The translations under genes and the position numbers were made by a program. A stretch of 64,000 bases of DNA, from contig NC_065532.1 in assembly GCF_020184175.1 (NCBI RefSeq), forward strand, positions 2,418,001 to 2,482,000, in the 5' to 3' direction. This stretch comes from Aphis gossypii (lineage: Eukaryota; Arthropoda; Insecta; Hemiptera; Aphididae). Below the pieces are notes generated by a model. It had not been told where the DNA came from. It made no database searches and saw nothing but the letters and a program-made list of their open reading frames with translations. This document shows, in pieces, positions 1-13,100 of the stretch (positions are counted from its first letter, which is position 1; each line of letters starts with the position of its first letter).

Positions 1-958
1 TTAAGTCTCCAAGAATATTATCGAATGGTTATCATTGGTTATCAAACCTTGTTTGTTATAATATATAAGCAACTTTTAATGAAAGCTTAAAACTTATTGA
101 CTGATATTTACAATGTAGGTCCATTATCCCAATTTCTGTTTTCCCTCATTCAGACACTCATACTGATGGTTTACTGTATTCGTAAACTGACTTTTATCTT
201 ATTGAGACATGATTCTTCTCTGACTGTACTTTTATAATTTCTGAAAAGAAAAAATATATTAGTTTTATAATATTTTTTTTTTTTTTTTGGTGACGTTTTA
301 AGGAGGAAAATTGTTCCAATATTCAATTTTGATGATAGTTTTTGAACTAACTTGATTTAGATTGTACTATGGAAAATTCCCATTACCTTATCTAAGTAAT
401 TGGAAAGAACTAACAAAAATGCAATTAAATATGATATTTACACAGCATAAATTATTGACAAAATCAATATTGTTTTCTAAATGTTTCATGTTCTTTAAAC
501 TTATAAAATACATTTTTTCTCTGTTAATAAGTTTTAAAATTGTTTACAAAATCTGGATTTTTTTTATAAATATTTTCTGTTAATTATACATTTTGACATA
601 ATAAAATATTTCTTCTTTGTCACTCATTCAAAAGCAACACTGCCATCAAAATCTCTCCATTTCTATTTGATTGCTGTTTGTAAAGTTGCATTCTGTTATA
701 TCTTTGCTAAATCCTTAGTAATAATGTCAATAAAAAATTATAGATTTATATATTGGTTATTTAATAAGTTAACTATGTTAATAAAATGTTGTTAAATATT
801 ATAGATAGAGATAATAAATAAATAAGTGTATAGTAATAAGTGACATAGATAATATCAGCTGTTAAACTTAATACAATATTTTAGTCACAGAGTAAGATAT
901 ATCTTAGTATATTTAGTGGCAACTGCCAACCCACCCTAATTAAACAATAAATTATATG
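1..958. other. AT-rich non-coding DNA at the window edge
   Basis: No frame here looks protein-coding. The stretch has long T runs (about 271-288) and short A/T tracts. It is probably intron of the plus-strand gene whose last exon lies at 2790-2893, because no other splice-consistent coding exon could be found upstream of that exon within the window. Confidence 0.4.
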
Positions 959-1468
959 TAGGGCCCGGAACTTAATGCATTTGCATCTTTTTTTCTAATA
1001 CTCACATTTAATGCTCGTCTATACAGAAATGTGATTCATTAAGTATAGAATTAAATGGTACAATTTTTATTTTGCATTTTTAGGGAATTTTATGCTTTAC
1101 GGTCATTTTTTAGTATTTTTGGTGCATTTTGTTCATTTTTGTACCTTTTTTTACATATATTTGCATTTTTTCTTGTTAAAAGTTACATTTTAATGTAACA
1201 CATGCAGTTTCCATTAACTTGTCGATTATCAAAATTCATTATTTTTTTATTTTTTTTGTCGCGATCTACGATTATTTAATAATCTGTAGTATTTTTTAAT
1301 ATATAATTTTATTTAGTTAAATAAAAATTATTTTAATATTTTAATTTTTGTATCAAAACAATATATATTATCAATTTTTACAGTAAAATATACATTTTTA
1401 ATATCATTTTTTCGTGTCATTTTATGCATTTTTTTATATATTTTTAGATCATCAAGTTCCAGGCCCTA
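959..1468. mobile_element. hAT-like non-autonomous DNA transposon (MITE), 510 bp
   Basis: The ends are inverted (TAGGGCCCGGAACTT at the left, AAGTTCCAGGCCCTA at the right) and the element is flanked by a perfect 8-bp direct repeat, attatatg, at 951-958 and 1469-1476. An 8-bp target-site duplication is the hallmark of hAT insertions. The interior is AT-rich, with repeated gcattttt-like motifs and no open frame, so it must have been moved by a transposase made elsewhere. It resembles the element at 15938-16505 in ends and interior. Confidence 0.75.
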
Positions 1469-1523
1469 ATTATATGTATCAAAATAAAATTTAGTACAAA
1501 ATTTTAATATAATATAATTTATT

Positions 1524-1671
1524 CTATGCTGACAAATCATCTCTGTTCAGAATCTTTTTTTGTTTCCAATGATAACTATCATTATATTCAAATTTAATTA
1601 ATCTATTATAGATTATGTCTCAGAGGTCCATTCGATACCTACTGTTCAGCAAAGCGTTAACCACTTGCTTA
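1524..1671. repeat. Interspersed repeat, copy 1 of 3 in the window
   Basis: The stretch beginning gctgacaaatcatct and ending near ccacttgctta recurs diverged at 26577-26736 in the same orientation and inverted at 25470-25626. The shared order of motifs (gacaaatcat, gttcagaatc, caatgata, attcaaattta, cagcaaagcg/cagcagagcg) shows common descent. No coding capacity; family not identified. Confidence 0.65.
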
Positions 1672-1790
1672 TCTCTTTTCTATTTGTAATGTATCAACTT
1701 TCAATTTATTTTAAATTGTTTTATCACATTATCAATCATTACTTTAAAACATACTTTTATTCTGATTAATTTTTATGAAAAATTTTATAT

Positions 1791-1989
1791 TATACTCTAT
1801 TCAGAATAACCTTGCCTCACTTAACCGACGAAAACTCGTCTGGTCCGCTCATGTTTGTTGCTACAAGAGTGTTGATGACAGCTAACTCCCAATCACATTG
1901 CTCCTGACACTCGTGAGAGGGGGGGGGTCGACTGCTGGCGGCTCAGTTGCTTGCGCAAAATTGGACAAGGTTATTCTAAATAAAGTATA
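1791..1989. mobile_element. Tc1/mariner-type MITE, about 199 bp
   Basis: Terminal inverted repeats of about 26 bp: left TATACTCTATTCAGAATAAC and right, read on the minus strand, TATACTTTATTTAGAATAAC. Both ends abut TA, the usual mariner target. The interior is GC-richer than its surroundings and contains a 9-G run near 1919-1927. No transposase frame. Superfamily assignment rests only on the TA flank. Confidence 0.6.
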
Positions 1990-2061
1990 GACTTAAATAG
2001 TCAATTTAGTAGAAGAACTCCCAAAAAAATTGTTAAAATATTGATTTTACATACCTTAAGG

Positions 2062-2372
2062 TAATGTTTCTTAACCTATGGGTCACGGCACAAAATTGGG
2101 TCGCAACTGGCAACCCATACATAAATATATGAATATAATTATAGTCGTAAATTTTATGAATGCTTAATTATGTTTTATTTGATACCTCTACGTATAAAAA
2201 TAATGTGAAGTCTAACTAGTATTGTAGAATATACTAATGAAGATAAAAATTGCTTATTATTAATTTTATTTTATCACTTTTTTTTTTTAGTATGGGGCCC
2301 CCCAGGTTAGGTTGCATAACCAACAATCCGTAATTTGTTGGTCGCCATTATAAATAGGTCGAGAAACACTTT
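2062..2372. mobile_element. hAT-like MITE, 311 bp
   Basis: The left end reads taatgtttcttaacctatgg and the right end, on the minus strand, aaagtgtttctcgacctat, giving imperfect inverted repeats of the form TGTTTCTyrACCTAT. Flanks are ccttaagg (2054-2061) and ccataagg (2373-2380), an 8-bp duplication with one mismatch. The GTGTTTCTCAACC-type end is common among hAT MITEs of many animals. No open frame. Confidence 0.65.
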
Positions 2373-2789
2373 CCATAAGGTCTTTATTGTATTTGCATTA
2401 ATCCAACCATTAGTATTATTCATTTAAAAATAATTGTATTGAATAATATTTTATTCTTATTTATTAAAAATGTTAAAAATTAATTAAAATCCCACTTACC
2501 TTTTTTATTACACATTACATTTATTCTAAGTTATTTTCAATATCTGAAGCAATTTTTTGTGCAACCACCAACGCCATTTTCAACATAATAATATAATTTG
2601 GTTTGATTATGTAATCGATTTAGTTTTTAGTATTTTGTATATTTGATTTAAAGTCAATTATTATTATTTCATATAAATATGAAACCTGATGATTGTTTTT
2701 CATCAAGTTGTAAGACTTATCTTTTTTACATTCAAAAGTTAATATCTTGATAAAAATTTATTAATTATAAGAAATTTTATGAATTTCAG

Positions 2790-2893
2790 CTCAAGGACAA
2801 GGCCAGCGACCTTGGTTAGGCATGGAACATGCAAATAAGTCTAAACGCACACGATTAAATTATTTAGAAAAAGCTATTAAAATCTATAACTGA
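2790..2893 (+). CDS. 3'-terminal coding exon of an unrecognised gene (partial)
   Basis: A good acceptor (gaatttcag) is followed by 104 bases open in one frame (after 2 bases completing a split codon) to a TGA at 2891-2893. The peptide contains GQGQRPWLGMEHANKSKR and ends in EKAIKIYN; it is basic and far less AT-biased than the surroundings, which argues for real coding sequence. I do not recognise the family. No upstream exon is visible within 1-2789, so the preceding intron is probably longer than 2.7 kb and the rest of the gene lies left of the window. It would end convergently with the collagen gene. Not long enough to be sure. Confidence 0.55.
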
Positions 2894-4109
2894 AAGTTTA
2901 TTTATACACATGTATCTTAAATAATTTTTAAATTAAATACTGTGTGTGATAGTAATGTCAAATTGATATACTGGTGATAAACCTTTTTACCTATGTGTGT
3001 TTTTGCGTATGATTAAAATTGCTATTCTATTTTATGTATAATTCTGCTTGATTTTAAAACAACTTTTAAATGTTTTAAAGGGTACTTATTATATTTTTAT
3101 TTTTTATTCTACTGATCATAGTACTGTATAAATATTACTATATTCATATTAAATATTAAATATATATATATTATATTTACAAAATCAATTTTACTGTAAA
3201 GTATTTATAAAAACTTCAGACAGACATTCGAAAAAATAATCAATGTTGCTAATTTTATTATAAAATATTAATATGTGTATATGTTTAATAACAGTCCTTA
3301 ACATACTCAGTAAATGTGTTTAAGTGACAGATTTACATCAAGACTATTCAGTTGTCCTATACTACTATCTTTGCAAAATAAGTATTGATTTAATTTCTAT
3401 GTTATTAGTATTTTGATATTTATTTTTAAACTGGATTTTAAAAATAATTCATCTTAACATATATTTTAAATAGTTGACAATAAACATTGTCTTTAAACAT
3501 ATAATTTAAATTAATATAGTGCCGCTACCATTAAGATGTAAATCCGTTACTGTTAGGTATAACATTTTTTATTAATTTTCACTAATTAGACCTACTTATT
3601 ACATCATTTTAAAATATAGAATCAGAATGTTTGTTTATTTTTTAAAAGGCAATGTAATTGTGTAAATAAATTCAATTATTTGTTTTTATATATGTATATT
3701 TTTTTTTTTTGTTCATTTTTTTTTTTAAAAATTATATTAGTGATATTACTAACAAAATTACATTTAGAATTAAAACGACAAATCATTGTTAGCCAACAGA
3801 ATTTGTTTTTATTTCTCATCGTTTCCAGTAATAATTTCAAATGTTTTAATGTATACTAGCTTAATAATCAAAAATAAACAATTAAAATGTTTATTTAAAA
3901 TATAATTATTGCATACATTTTAAAACTCAAAATTTAATGTTGTGCATTAGCCTAACAATATGAACTGAATTATACTAGGAATTCACTGTTATTGTATTTT
4001 AACATTGTTGAAAATACTTAATAAATTTTTTAATAAATCTTTATTAGTAAAGGTTGACAAGCAATATATAATGTAATAAAAATATATTGTAAATATTTGT
4101 ATGTATAAC
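2894..4109. other. Convergent intergenic region
   Basis: AT-rich sequence between the 3' ends of two convergent genes; it should contain both 3' UTRs. A minus-strand AATAAA at 4045-4040 lies about 65 bases past the collagen stop codon and is a likely poly(A) signal. Nothing else recognised. Confidence 0.5.
4040..4045 (-). terminator. Putative poly(A) signal of the collagen gene
   Basis: AATAAA on the minus strand about 65 bases downstream of the TGA at 4112-4110. Such hexamers occur by chance in AT-rich DNA, so this rests on position only. Confidence 0.4.
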
Positions 4110-7100
4110 TCAAGGTCCTTTGAAATTTCCGACTGCTGGTGGTCTACCTGCATAGTAGACATTATTACACATTTCACAGTATCCCGGCGAACCTTGAGGT
4201 CCAGGATAACCATTTGGACCAATCGGGCCTGTTTATGAAAAAGTAAGTTAAGTCAAATTTAGTTTCCACATAGATAACAAAATATTTTTTCACTACTCAA
4301 ATTAATTCATACCAAAAAAAAAAAAAATGTTTAAAAATTTTAATGATAGATATAATATATACCTGGTCTTCCCGGTTCTCCTCTATCTCCTGGTCTGCCT
4401 TTTGCTCCACTTGGACCTAAAAATTAATTGTAATTAATCACTAACAATTTTAGGTTAAATATTTATTAAATATTAACCTGGTTGACCCGGGGGTCCAGGT
4501 GGTCCTTCATACGCAACTGCATCTGTTCCACGATCTCCTTTATCTCCTTTTGGTCCAACAGGCCCTTCAGAACCTACCATTAAAAATGCAACATTATTAG
4601 AATAAAATAATTATTTATAAACTATTTGATAGAATATATTTTCTTACTATCAATTATATTCAATGTTATTATCTGACAAATAAGTTTAAGGTTAGATTGT
4701 ACTGTTTGTACATGTTACTATAAGCCATTATTTTATTAAACGATAATCAGATAACTGCAAATTAAATTGAACATAAAAATAATAACCTTTAGCTGCTAAT
4801 ATTGGTTGTTTTTAACTTATGATACCAATGCATTAACACATAATTTGCCTAAAAATTGAAATTTAGAAGAAGAAAAATGTACTAATATTTAAGTTTTTTT
4901 TATTCTTCTAGAAGATAAACTGAACAAGTTTGTGTGGGGGCCCATGAATTAGGTATATGTACAGGTATTGTTCATACCTTTAGGTTTGGTAATCAGTCAG
5001 TTCACACTAATACTGAACTAAATCTAACAACATAATATCACTTATCAGTTCAGTTAAAAGAAAATTTACTATGATGTACATTTGTATAAGATGGATAAAA
5101 CACATGAAGGTGATATTCTGAATTCTATTACCATGTTTTTAACTAAGAAAATTAATAGTTTAATTCTTAATTAATTAATACCTCAGAAAGCATATTGTTT
5201 TATGGAACCTCTACAGCAAACGGATAATTATATTCAGTAGCCACTAATCTATTATAGGTATTAGGTTAATAATCCATACTACAATTAAGCCAGGTTCATA
5301 GCTGGTTGGCTGTATCCAATCAAAATACAATAAAAGATTTTGACAGATGATGTAGCTGTGAATCTGTCCTTATATAATATTCGTATGTATTTTGTATATG
5401 CTTAATATAATAATATATCTCTAGAATCTAAACAAAAAAATGTTTACTTATAAAAGTAGGGATAATAATAAACCTAATTAAGCTCTACCTACATTTTTTA
5501 TTCTAAATTGATCATTATTATTTGCCATAATTACAGTATAACAATTAAAACTTACCAGTTGACCCTTGTATACCAGGAGATCCTGGGAATCCTCTTTCGC
5601 CTGGCATTCCTAGGCCTGGTGATCCAGGTTCTCCTAAAAACAAATAATAAGTTTATTTTGTTAACCTTAAACAAACTTTTTTGCTAGAAAATTACCTGGA
5701 GGACCTTGGATACCGGGTGGACCTGGTTTACCTATAATTGACCGACCTGGAGGCCCAGGTGGACCAATGAAGGTGTTTGTGAGTTCAGATAATTGTTCTA
5801 AGAATGATAATCAAAATATTATTAAAACCTATACATTTAAAATATAAAAAAAATCAAAAAAATTTTATATCCTAAATATCTATTTATTGAAAGTAATTTT
5901 TAAATTTACAAAACTTGAGAACACATAGGAAACGTGTAGTTTATTTTTATTTACATAAATTTCTTTAACATCCTTTTTTTTAAAAAAGTGTTAAATTTAA
6001 GTATATTATGTTTAATTATTTGTAAAATACATTTGAATACAAATATTTAAAATTGAAGATGGCAATAATGTAGTTTTAGTACCTACTGCTTTGGTGATAA
6101 GTGATTAGGTATAATGATGACAACCTAGTTCATAATTCAGATTTAAAACAATAAATTTACCTTTCAGAATGGATTTACACATTTCTTTTATCTCATTTTC
6201 AGTAAAACCATTTCCCTAATAAAAAAATTATAAAAAATGTGTTATTCAATTATTTTACATATTATACTTTTGTATAGTGTTGTAAAGTTCTTATTTTATT
6301 ATAATACATAATTTTTATCGAAGTATAAGTGTTAATATTCAATGCAAATTAAGTATACAAGTTTTAATATTTTTTTTTTTTTTTTTAATTTAATTTACTT
6401 AATTTTATATTTATTCTATTATACAAATATACAATAAATATACATGTTTATTTCCAATTAATTAATTAAATTAATTTTTCGATAGTTTGAAATATATATA
6501 TGAATAAGAAAAAATATTAACTATTTTTTACAACACTGCTAAAATTATAAGGAATAATTAATAAATAACATACTGAATAACCTGGCAATCCGGGTTCTCC
6601 TCGTTCTCCCTTTTCACCTGGTATGCTAAGTGTTCCCTGTAGGAACAAAAATGTAAAAAAATATTTAGAATAATGTGTGAATTAAAATATTTAAATTCAA
6701 CTTCAATGATAAATCATTTCAAACAAAATTGATTCTGAATGAAGACAGTTTGATTTCTGAAAATTTGATTTATTGGTTACTTCAGTTAGTTATATAATGT
6801 TATATAAGACAAAACAAAAAGTTTTTTGATATTCCTGAAAAGTTGATTTTTTTGAGTTGTTAATGTTTTGATCTAGGTGTGCAACATAATTTCTAGTCAA
6901 AATAAAACAATTTTTTTTAAAGAAACACCCAATATTTTCAACCACATTCTAAAAAAACTAATTTTTTTACCCTAACCTAACTTATTTTCAATTCATCGAT
7001 CATCCATTAGTAAATATATACTTACTGGTCTTATATAATGTGTTTCTTGTTGAGCTGGAATATAAGTTATAGTTCCAGGAAGTCCAGGTTCACCTTTACT

Positions 7101-10100
7101 TCCAGGATTTCCAGGTTCTCCCTGTAATTTATTTGATTAGTTATAAATGAATATTATAATACCAATATAAATTTTTAAGTCTGTATTTTACTTGATCTCC
7201 TTTTTCTCCCCGTAAAGCTGGTAATGCTGGTATACCTGGCGTTCCAGGTAATCCCGGATATCCTCGTGGACCCTTTAAATACATTGTACATATTGACATT
7301 TATAAATTGAAGAATATTAAATCAATAAGATTTTTATTACTTCCACCCCTGGAATTCCTGGTGGACCTGGAGGACCTTGAGGACCAATTAGTCCTCTTGG
7401 TCCTTCTTGTCCTTGAGGTCCTGGAGGTCCTTGTTTATTTTGATTTACAGTTGGTAGATGTCTATTGGCACATTGATTTTCTCGATTTGGACAATTACTT
7501 CCAGTAGTAGCTGCAGTTGATTGTTGAATTTGTACAGTTTCTTCTCCCATCTGAATGACAATTTTAAGTTATTTGAGAACAATGTAAGTCAAAAATTATT
7601 TAAAATTATTACTAGATACAATTCTGCGCATCCTTCTCGTTGAGGTTTAGTTGGATCACAACTTAGTGTTATCCATTGTACATCCACCTAAATCAACTTA
7701 ATTATAAACTGAAATAAATTATAATTTTTAATGTAACTTACTGGTACTGCTTGATAATCGTTACTTGTCACTAAAGCGGTACTACCAAACATATCCACTG
7801 TACCTCTAGATTCCAACATTTTAACACCAACTTGTTTACAATCTATGTAAAGTACTACTCTATCGTAAAATACTCCAAAATGTAATTTGTGCCAGTTTCT
7901 ATCAAAAATCTAAACAGTTCAAAAATATTGTATTTGTTTATCTTGAAGTAAATTAATAAAATTAATTTATACTTGTTACCTACTAAATCTATTTCAAAAA
8001 AAAAATGTATAATTAATTTTTTTACTTTATAAATATTTTTTCTCAACTAAGATAGAATATCAAAAATGATTTAATGAAACTCTCCGCTGAACTTTTCATT
8101 CATAACTATTACCATTGATTATAGAATAGACTATATATTATATATTATATAGAATGGAAAAAATGCAGTTTTGTTCTCGCGCGATTTTTTTTCTCAAAAT
8201 GTGTGTTTTAAAGTATTGAATACAAAAGTCTAATTCGAAAATTCTCGCATTATTTTACTTGAAAAGTTATACCAAAAAATCTATAAAACAGTATAAATAA
8301 ATAGGTACGTCAACAATACGTGATATCCACAATAAAAACATAAAAAAAGCTACTTTTTGATTTTTTTTTTTTTTTTTTTTTAATTGTATGTTTTTATAAT
8401 AGATGGAAATATTCAAAAAATGTTAATTATTGAACTTAATGTTAAAAAACAAAAAATTGAAACCAAAAATGTGACTACGCGTGTATCGGCAGTAGTCGCT
8501 ACGCTCCTGGACGTCCTCGCTCCGCTCCGCAAATCGAAAATATTCCTCGACTAGCTCTGCAAAACCACCTCATGTAGGTCACAGAGTAAAAACTAAATGT
8601 ATTAAGGTATTTATAACTCTACCTTCCAACAAACGTAGGATAACAAAGTACACGTTATGCGTAAATGAGTAAAATCATCAACTTTGGTAAGATATAACTT
8701 CCAAAGTAATGATTATAGCGAGAATTTTTAAATTAGACTTTTGCATTCAGTGCTTTAAAACACACATTTTTGGGGGAAGGGGAAATCAAAAAAATCGCAA
8801 AGGAACTAAACTACATTTATACATAAATTAATATAATATTAAATTAACTTACATAGTTGGCTTCAAATTTAACAGTTTGCAAGTACCCATCATAATTAAT
8901 AATAGAGAATTCTACAGTCCCCATAACTTGATTCATTGTGATTTGTAAATTAGTATTATTTTGATAATCAACAATCTTAAGTATGTGCCACTGTGTTTTG
9001 GTTACCAACTTTGAACTGTAGGTAGCAATAAAAGAAAATTGTTGAGGTATGCCCAAGGGAAATATATTTCTATAAATATAAATAAAACAAGATTAACATT
9101 TCTGTATACCTACCTGTATACTCTATCAAAATATTAAATAATATTTAAATAAGTATAATAAATAATAATATTATCTACCTACTTTATGGTTCATGGTATA
9201 TTATTCGTATTTTGCATTGAAAACAGATACACCTAAAACGTAAGTGCGTAACCCAAACTTTTCACTTTTTACTTTTTACAATTTCAAAAATTCCGCAAAT
9301 TACATAAACATTGCTAATTTATATAAGCAAATAAACAGCATTACCTCCATGTAATCATGTTAAATATTTTTATCTGCCCGCATAAATTTAATGGAAAAGA
9401 ACGATATAGGTACCTTATACCTACAATTATTTAGTATACATATATTATTATAATCAACAAATTCAGAATTATCAGCGGAACTATTTTCAATTAATAAGTA
9501 AATACCTTCATCTTCTTAGTAAAAATTCAAGTAAACAAGGTTGTTAAATGTTAAACTATATATTATTTTCATCTAGTATAGTTATAGATTTAATGTTTTT
9601 ATTTTTCTGCAAAATATAACTCATCAGATAATCCTACTTCGTTTAAAGATTAATTTTGAATTACAATTTTAATTAATTGTATTGTATAAAAAATATATAC
9701 GGGATATATTTTTTAAACATGAGACATTTAAGCGTCCCGAAAGCATTCGTCGGAACAAAGGGTCAGTCTTTTAAAACACAGAACTTTCCTGTAAAATACG
9801 AGACATCTGGCCAAATTATAATTAGTAGCAATTTCTTTCTATAGTGTAACTATAGACTGTATAACTTATTATCTAAACTTAATAGTGTAATGCTAAGAGT
9901 TGCACTAATACGTTCATTAAATATTTAATGAGTCAATAGCACGCTATTGAATGAATAAAAAGTTATTCATCCGCACTGAATGTTCATTAAACGTTCAATA
10001 GCGTTATTAAGTCAATTAAACTATTGGTTACCAGTTAATTAAACCAGCAATGATCCGCGATTTCGGTTTATTAAATTTCAGTCAGTCATTAAAATTAAGT

Positions 10101-13100
10101 CACTCTGCGCTTTTACCTATTCAAATTTGATATTAAAACGGCTGTAGAGTTATAGTTGCCATCGCTTATCTTGTAATATACTCAAATTTCAACAGAAACT
10201 TTATTGGTACCATGCTAAAAACCAATACATTTTCATTCGATTGTTTATGCACCCAATAGACATGTATTATAATGGTTTAAATTTAAAGAATGATTTTATA
10301 CAACCCGATATTAACACATACCTATACAGTATACATACATATAACTATATAAGTATATAACTATAAATTATAAAACTATATATAAGTACCAATGTCCTAT
10401 GTTATTACTTAGAAGTTAATACACGCATTATAATTTATAATACAGTATACTGTCAACCCTATGGCCTATACAGTAGTTAAAATAGGTAGGTAGGTAGTTG
10501 ATAACTGTATCACATACGACATACCTTGTGGGCATAATTATCCGTGCTGTTTTTTCCACCCTATAAGCGGTCTGAAAGCGGTTAGATCCTGTCACTTTGA
10601 TTATGTTTTTTCTGTATATTTCTTCTGCCGAATCCAATCCGAATTTTCTAATGAAATCTATTATTTGTAGATCGTCCTCGCCAGGCCGGAAGTCTCCGCA
10701 TGGCACTTGCATCGATGCTTGGTCTTTAACGGGCTTACTGGTGCCGCCCTCATCATAATCTGCACAACACATTATCGTTTATATGGCGCGTACGTCCATA
10801 ATAAATAATTTTTAATAGGGAAATATTATGTAAATGACGATTTTAACAGATGTATGCACATGTTTATAGCATTATCTGTATTGATCAATGGCGTTTACTG
10901 CATAAAGGATATATATCTCAATGTCTGTATTTGTTTTTAGAAAATTACGTTTTAAATTACGCTTACCGCACTAACCGTTGGTTGAAGTAGGCAAGTCTCA
11001 ACACGGTAGTTGAGATTGGGCAAAACTTTTATATCATTGAATACTATTTTTTTTTTCATTTCAATTATGTAGTTAAAAATTTAGTATGATCAGGAAAAAA
11101 CATACAATTTCTGTAATAGGTTCCACGTTGCCTTAGCTTCGGACTATACTACAATATACTAAATATACTTAATCGGCTAAACATTTTGATCTAAATAAGC
11201 ATAATATCAAAAAATGAAATACAAATTACAATAATTTTCCGAGACTTTTTATGATATTATCATTTATCAATCATCAATATTTACAAGTACCGTTGTACCT
11301 ACATTTTTACTTAGCTGCTATTCACTCTTCACGCTCTAGCTACTTGAACAGATTCTTTATTCAAAATAAAAAAAATCTTTTTATAACTAAACTTCCCGTT
11401 AACTTATTAGGCTTGGACACTTCAACAATAAATATAAATAGGTAACATAAAATAAAAATTTTAAATGAGGCTAATCTCTCATGGTGACCCTGGTCTCTCT
11501 TACTTAACGGTAGGGCAGTGGCTTGAGGTTAGATCAAGCTGAGTAAACGGTACGTCGTACGTGCCCTGCCAAAGTGCCAAAAAGGAAGAAATAAAAACTA
11601 ACATTTATTATGTTAAATACAATATAATGTGTTTAATATTTTAAAGTTACAGCTACATATTTGTTAATTCTTATTAGTTATTTGAGTATTTAATTTATTT
11701 ATTTATTAGGTTTCTTCGAAAGAAATTAAATTTTCTTTTTCGTTAACGACATTTCTTTACGAAATCATTCGTGTTTAGATTGCCTTGCCTGTATCGTTAT
11801 TATAGGAATGATCTGTTACAACAAAAGGAATCAGGGGATATCCATGTTCTTAATATGAAACGTTGTGCCGAACGCTTATCGATATTTTTAAAACCTAATT
11901 TCAATATTTTGCCGTTGCCCGTTGCATATCAAATTATTTCATTATTAATACACTAATTAAGTTACAAATTTTGGACTGTAATTTTAATCAATAAAACACC
12001 TTTTTTTAAGTTTTAACTTTAAATTTTATTTTAGTGCTTGTCCAATATAAAATATCACCGCGCACGCCAATGAGGTATGAACTAGCTAGGAACCTGGGTA
12101 AAGTACTTAAATAGGAACCTATACTTAATAAATCGATTACAACACACAAACTAAATTAAATTGGGTCCATAAGACCTTTATCATTAGGTAATCTTACTTT
12201 AAAAACCATTTTTTTTATTTATTCAACACTTTATAATATAGGTACTTTATATTGCATTAGGCTTTATAAAAGTTTAAACGCTTTAATGCTTCATTTATAA
12301 AATAGGTAGTTATAACTGTAAAAAATACAGGTATTTACCTAAATAATCAGTAGGACGTTCGGAATGTGCTTGAGGTTTATTATCTGTAACCAAAAAAATT
12401 ACACTCGTGTACTTAATAAATATAGCTTATTTTAAAATAAATATCCATTTTTTATAGCCTTATAGCGATAACTGATTGGCTATGGATGTTCAAATACATT
12501 ATACTATTTAGGTATAATATATTATATACATACAATTAGCATTGCAACCGTTTCTCTAAAAAGTGATTAGGCCTAGTCGTAGATAGATATACGAAGTACA
12601 TACTTGCTGAAACATTTATTCTAGTTGGAAAGATAATCATTGCAATTAAAACAATTTGTGTCCATCTTAAGTAATTTCTAAAAAAAAAATAATAATAATA
12701 ATAATAAAAAATTAACAAACCTACACAAATATATTTTAAGTCATAAAACATACATAAAATAAACCCAACTAACGATCTTAAAATATGTAATATTTACGAG
12801 TTCCGTTAAAAGCGTGACATCTTGATAGGTTTATTACTTTCGACAAATATCCAGAGAACGACGTGTTAAATTTAGAAGGATTAGAAAACTTCGTTCTTGT
12901 GCCAAATATATTATGTTAGATAAATAATTCCAGTTTAAAAACACAAACTATTGAATTAAAATATTATATTTTAATTTCGTATTTTTGTCACACTATATTT
13001 TTTTTTTTTTTTTTTAATTTTATAAAATCAAATAAATATAAGGATAAATATACTTAAAATTAGTATTAAGTAGGTATATCACTTTACTCTAAAACAATAT

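Noticed and set aside
362..583. 73-codon plus-strand frame
   Set aside because: Phe/Ile/Lys-rich translation of AT-rich DNA with no motif, splice context or neighbour support.
7307..7507. 66-codon plus-strand frame rich in Leu, Val, Glu and Asp
   Set aside because: It is the reverse complement of Gly-X-Y collagen codons on the minus strand; the periodic composition is a shadow.
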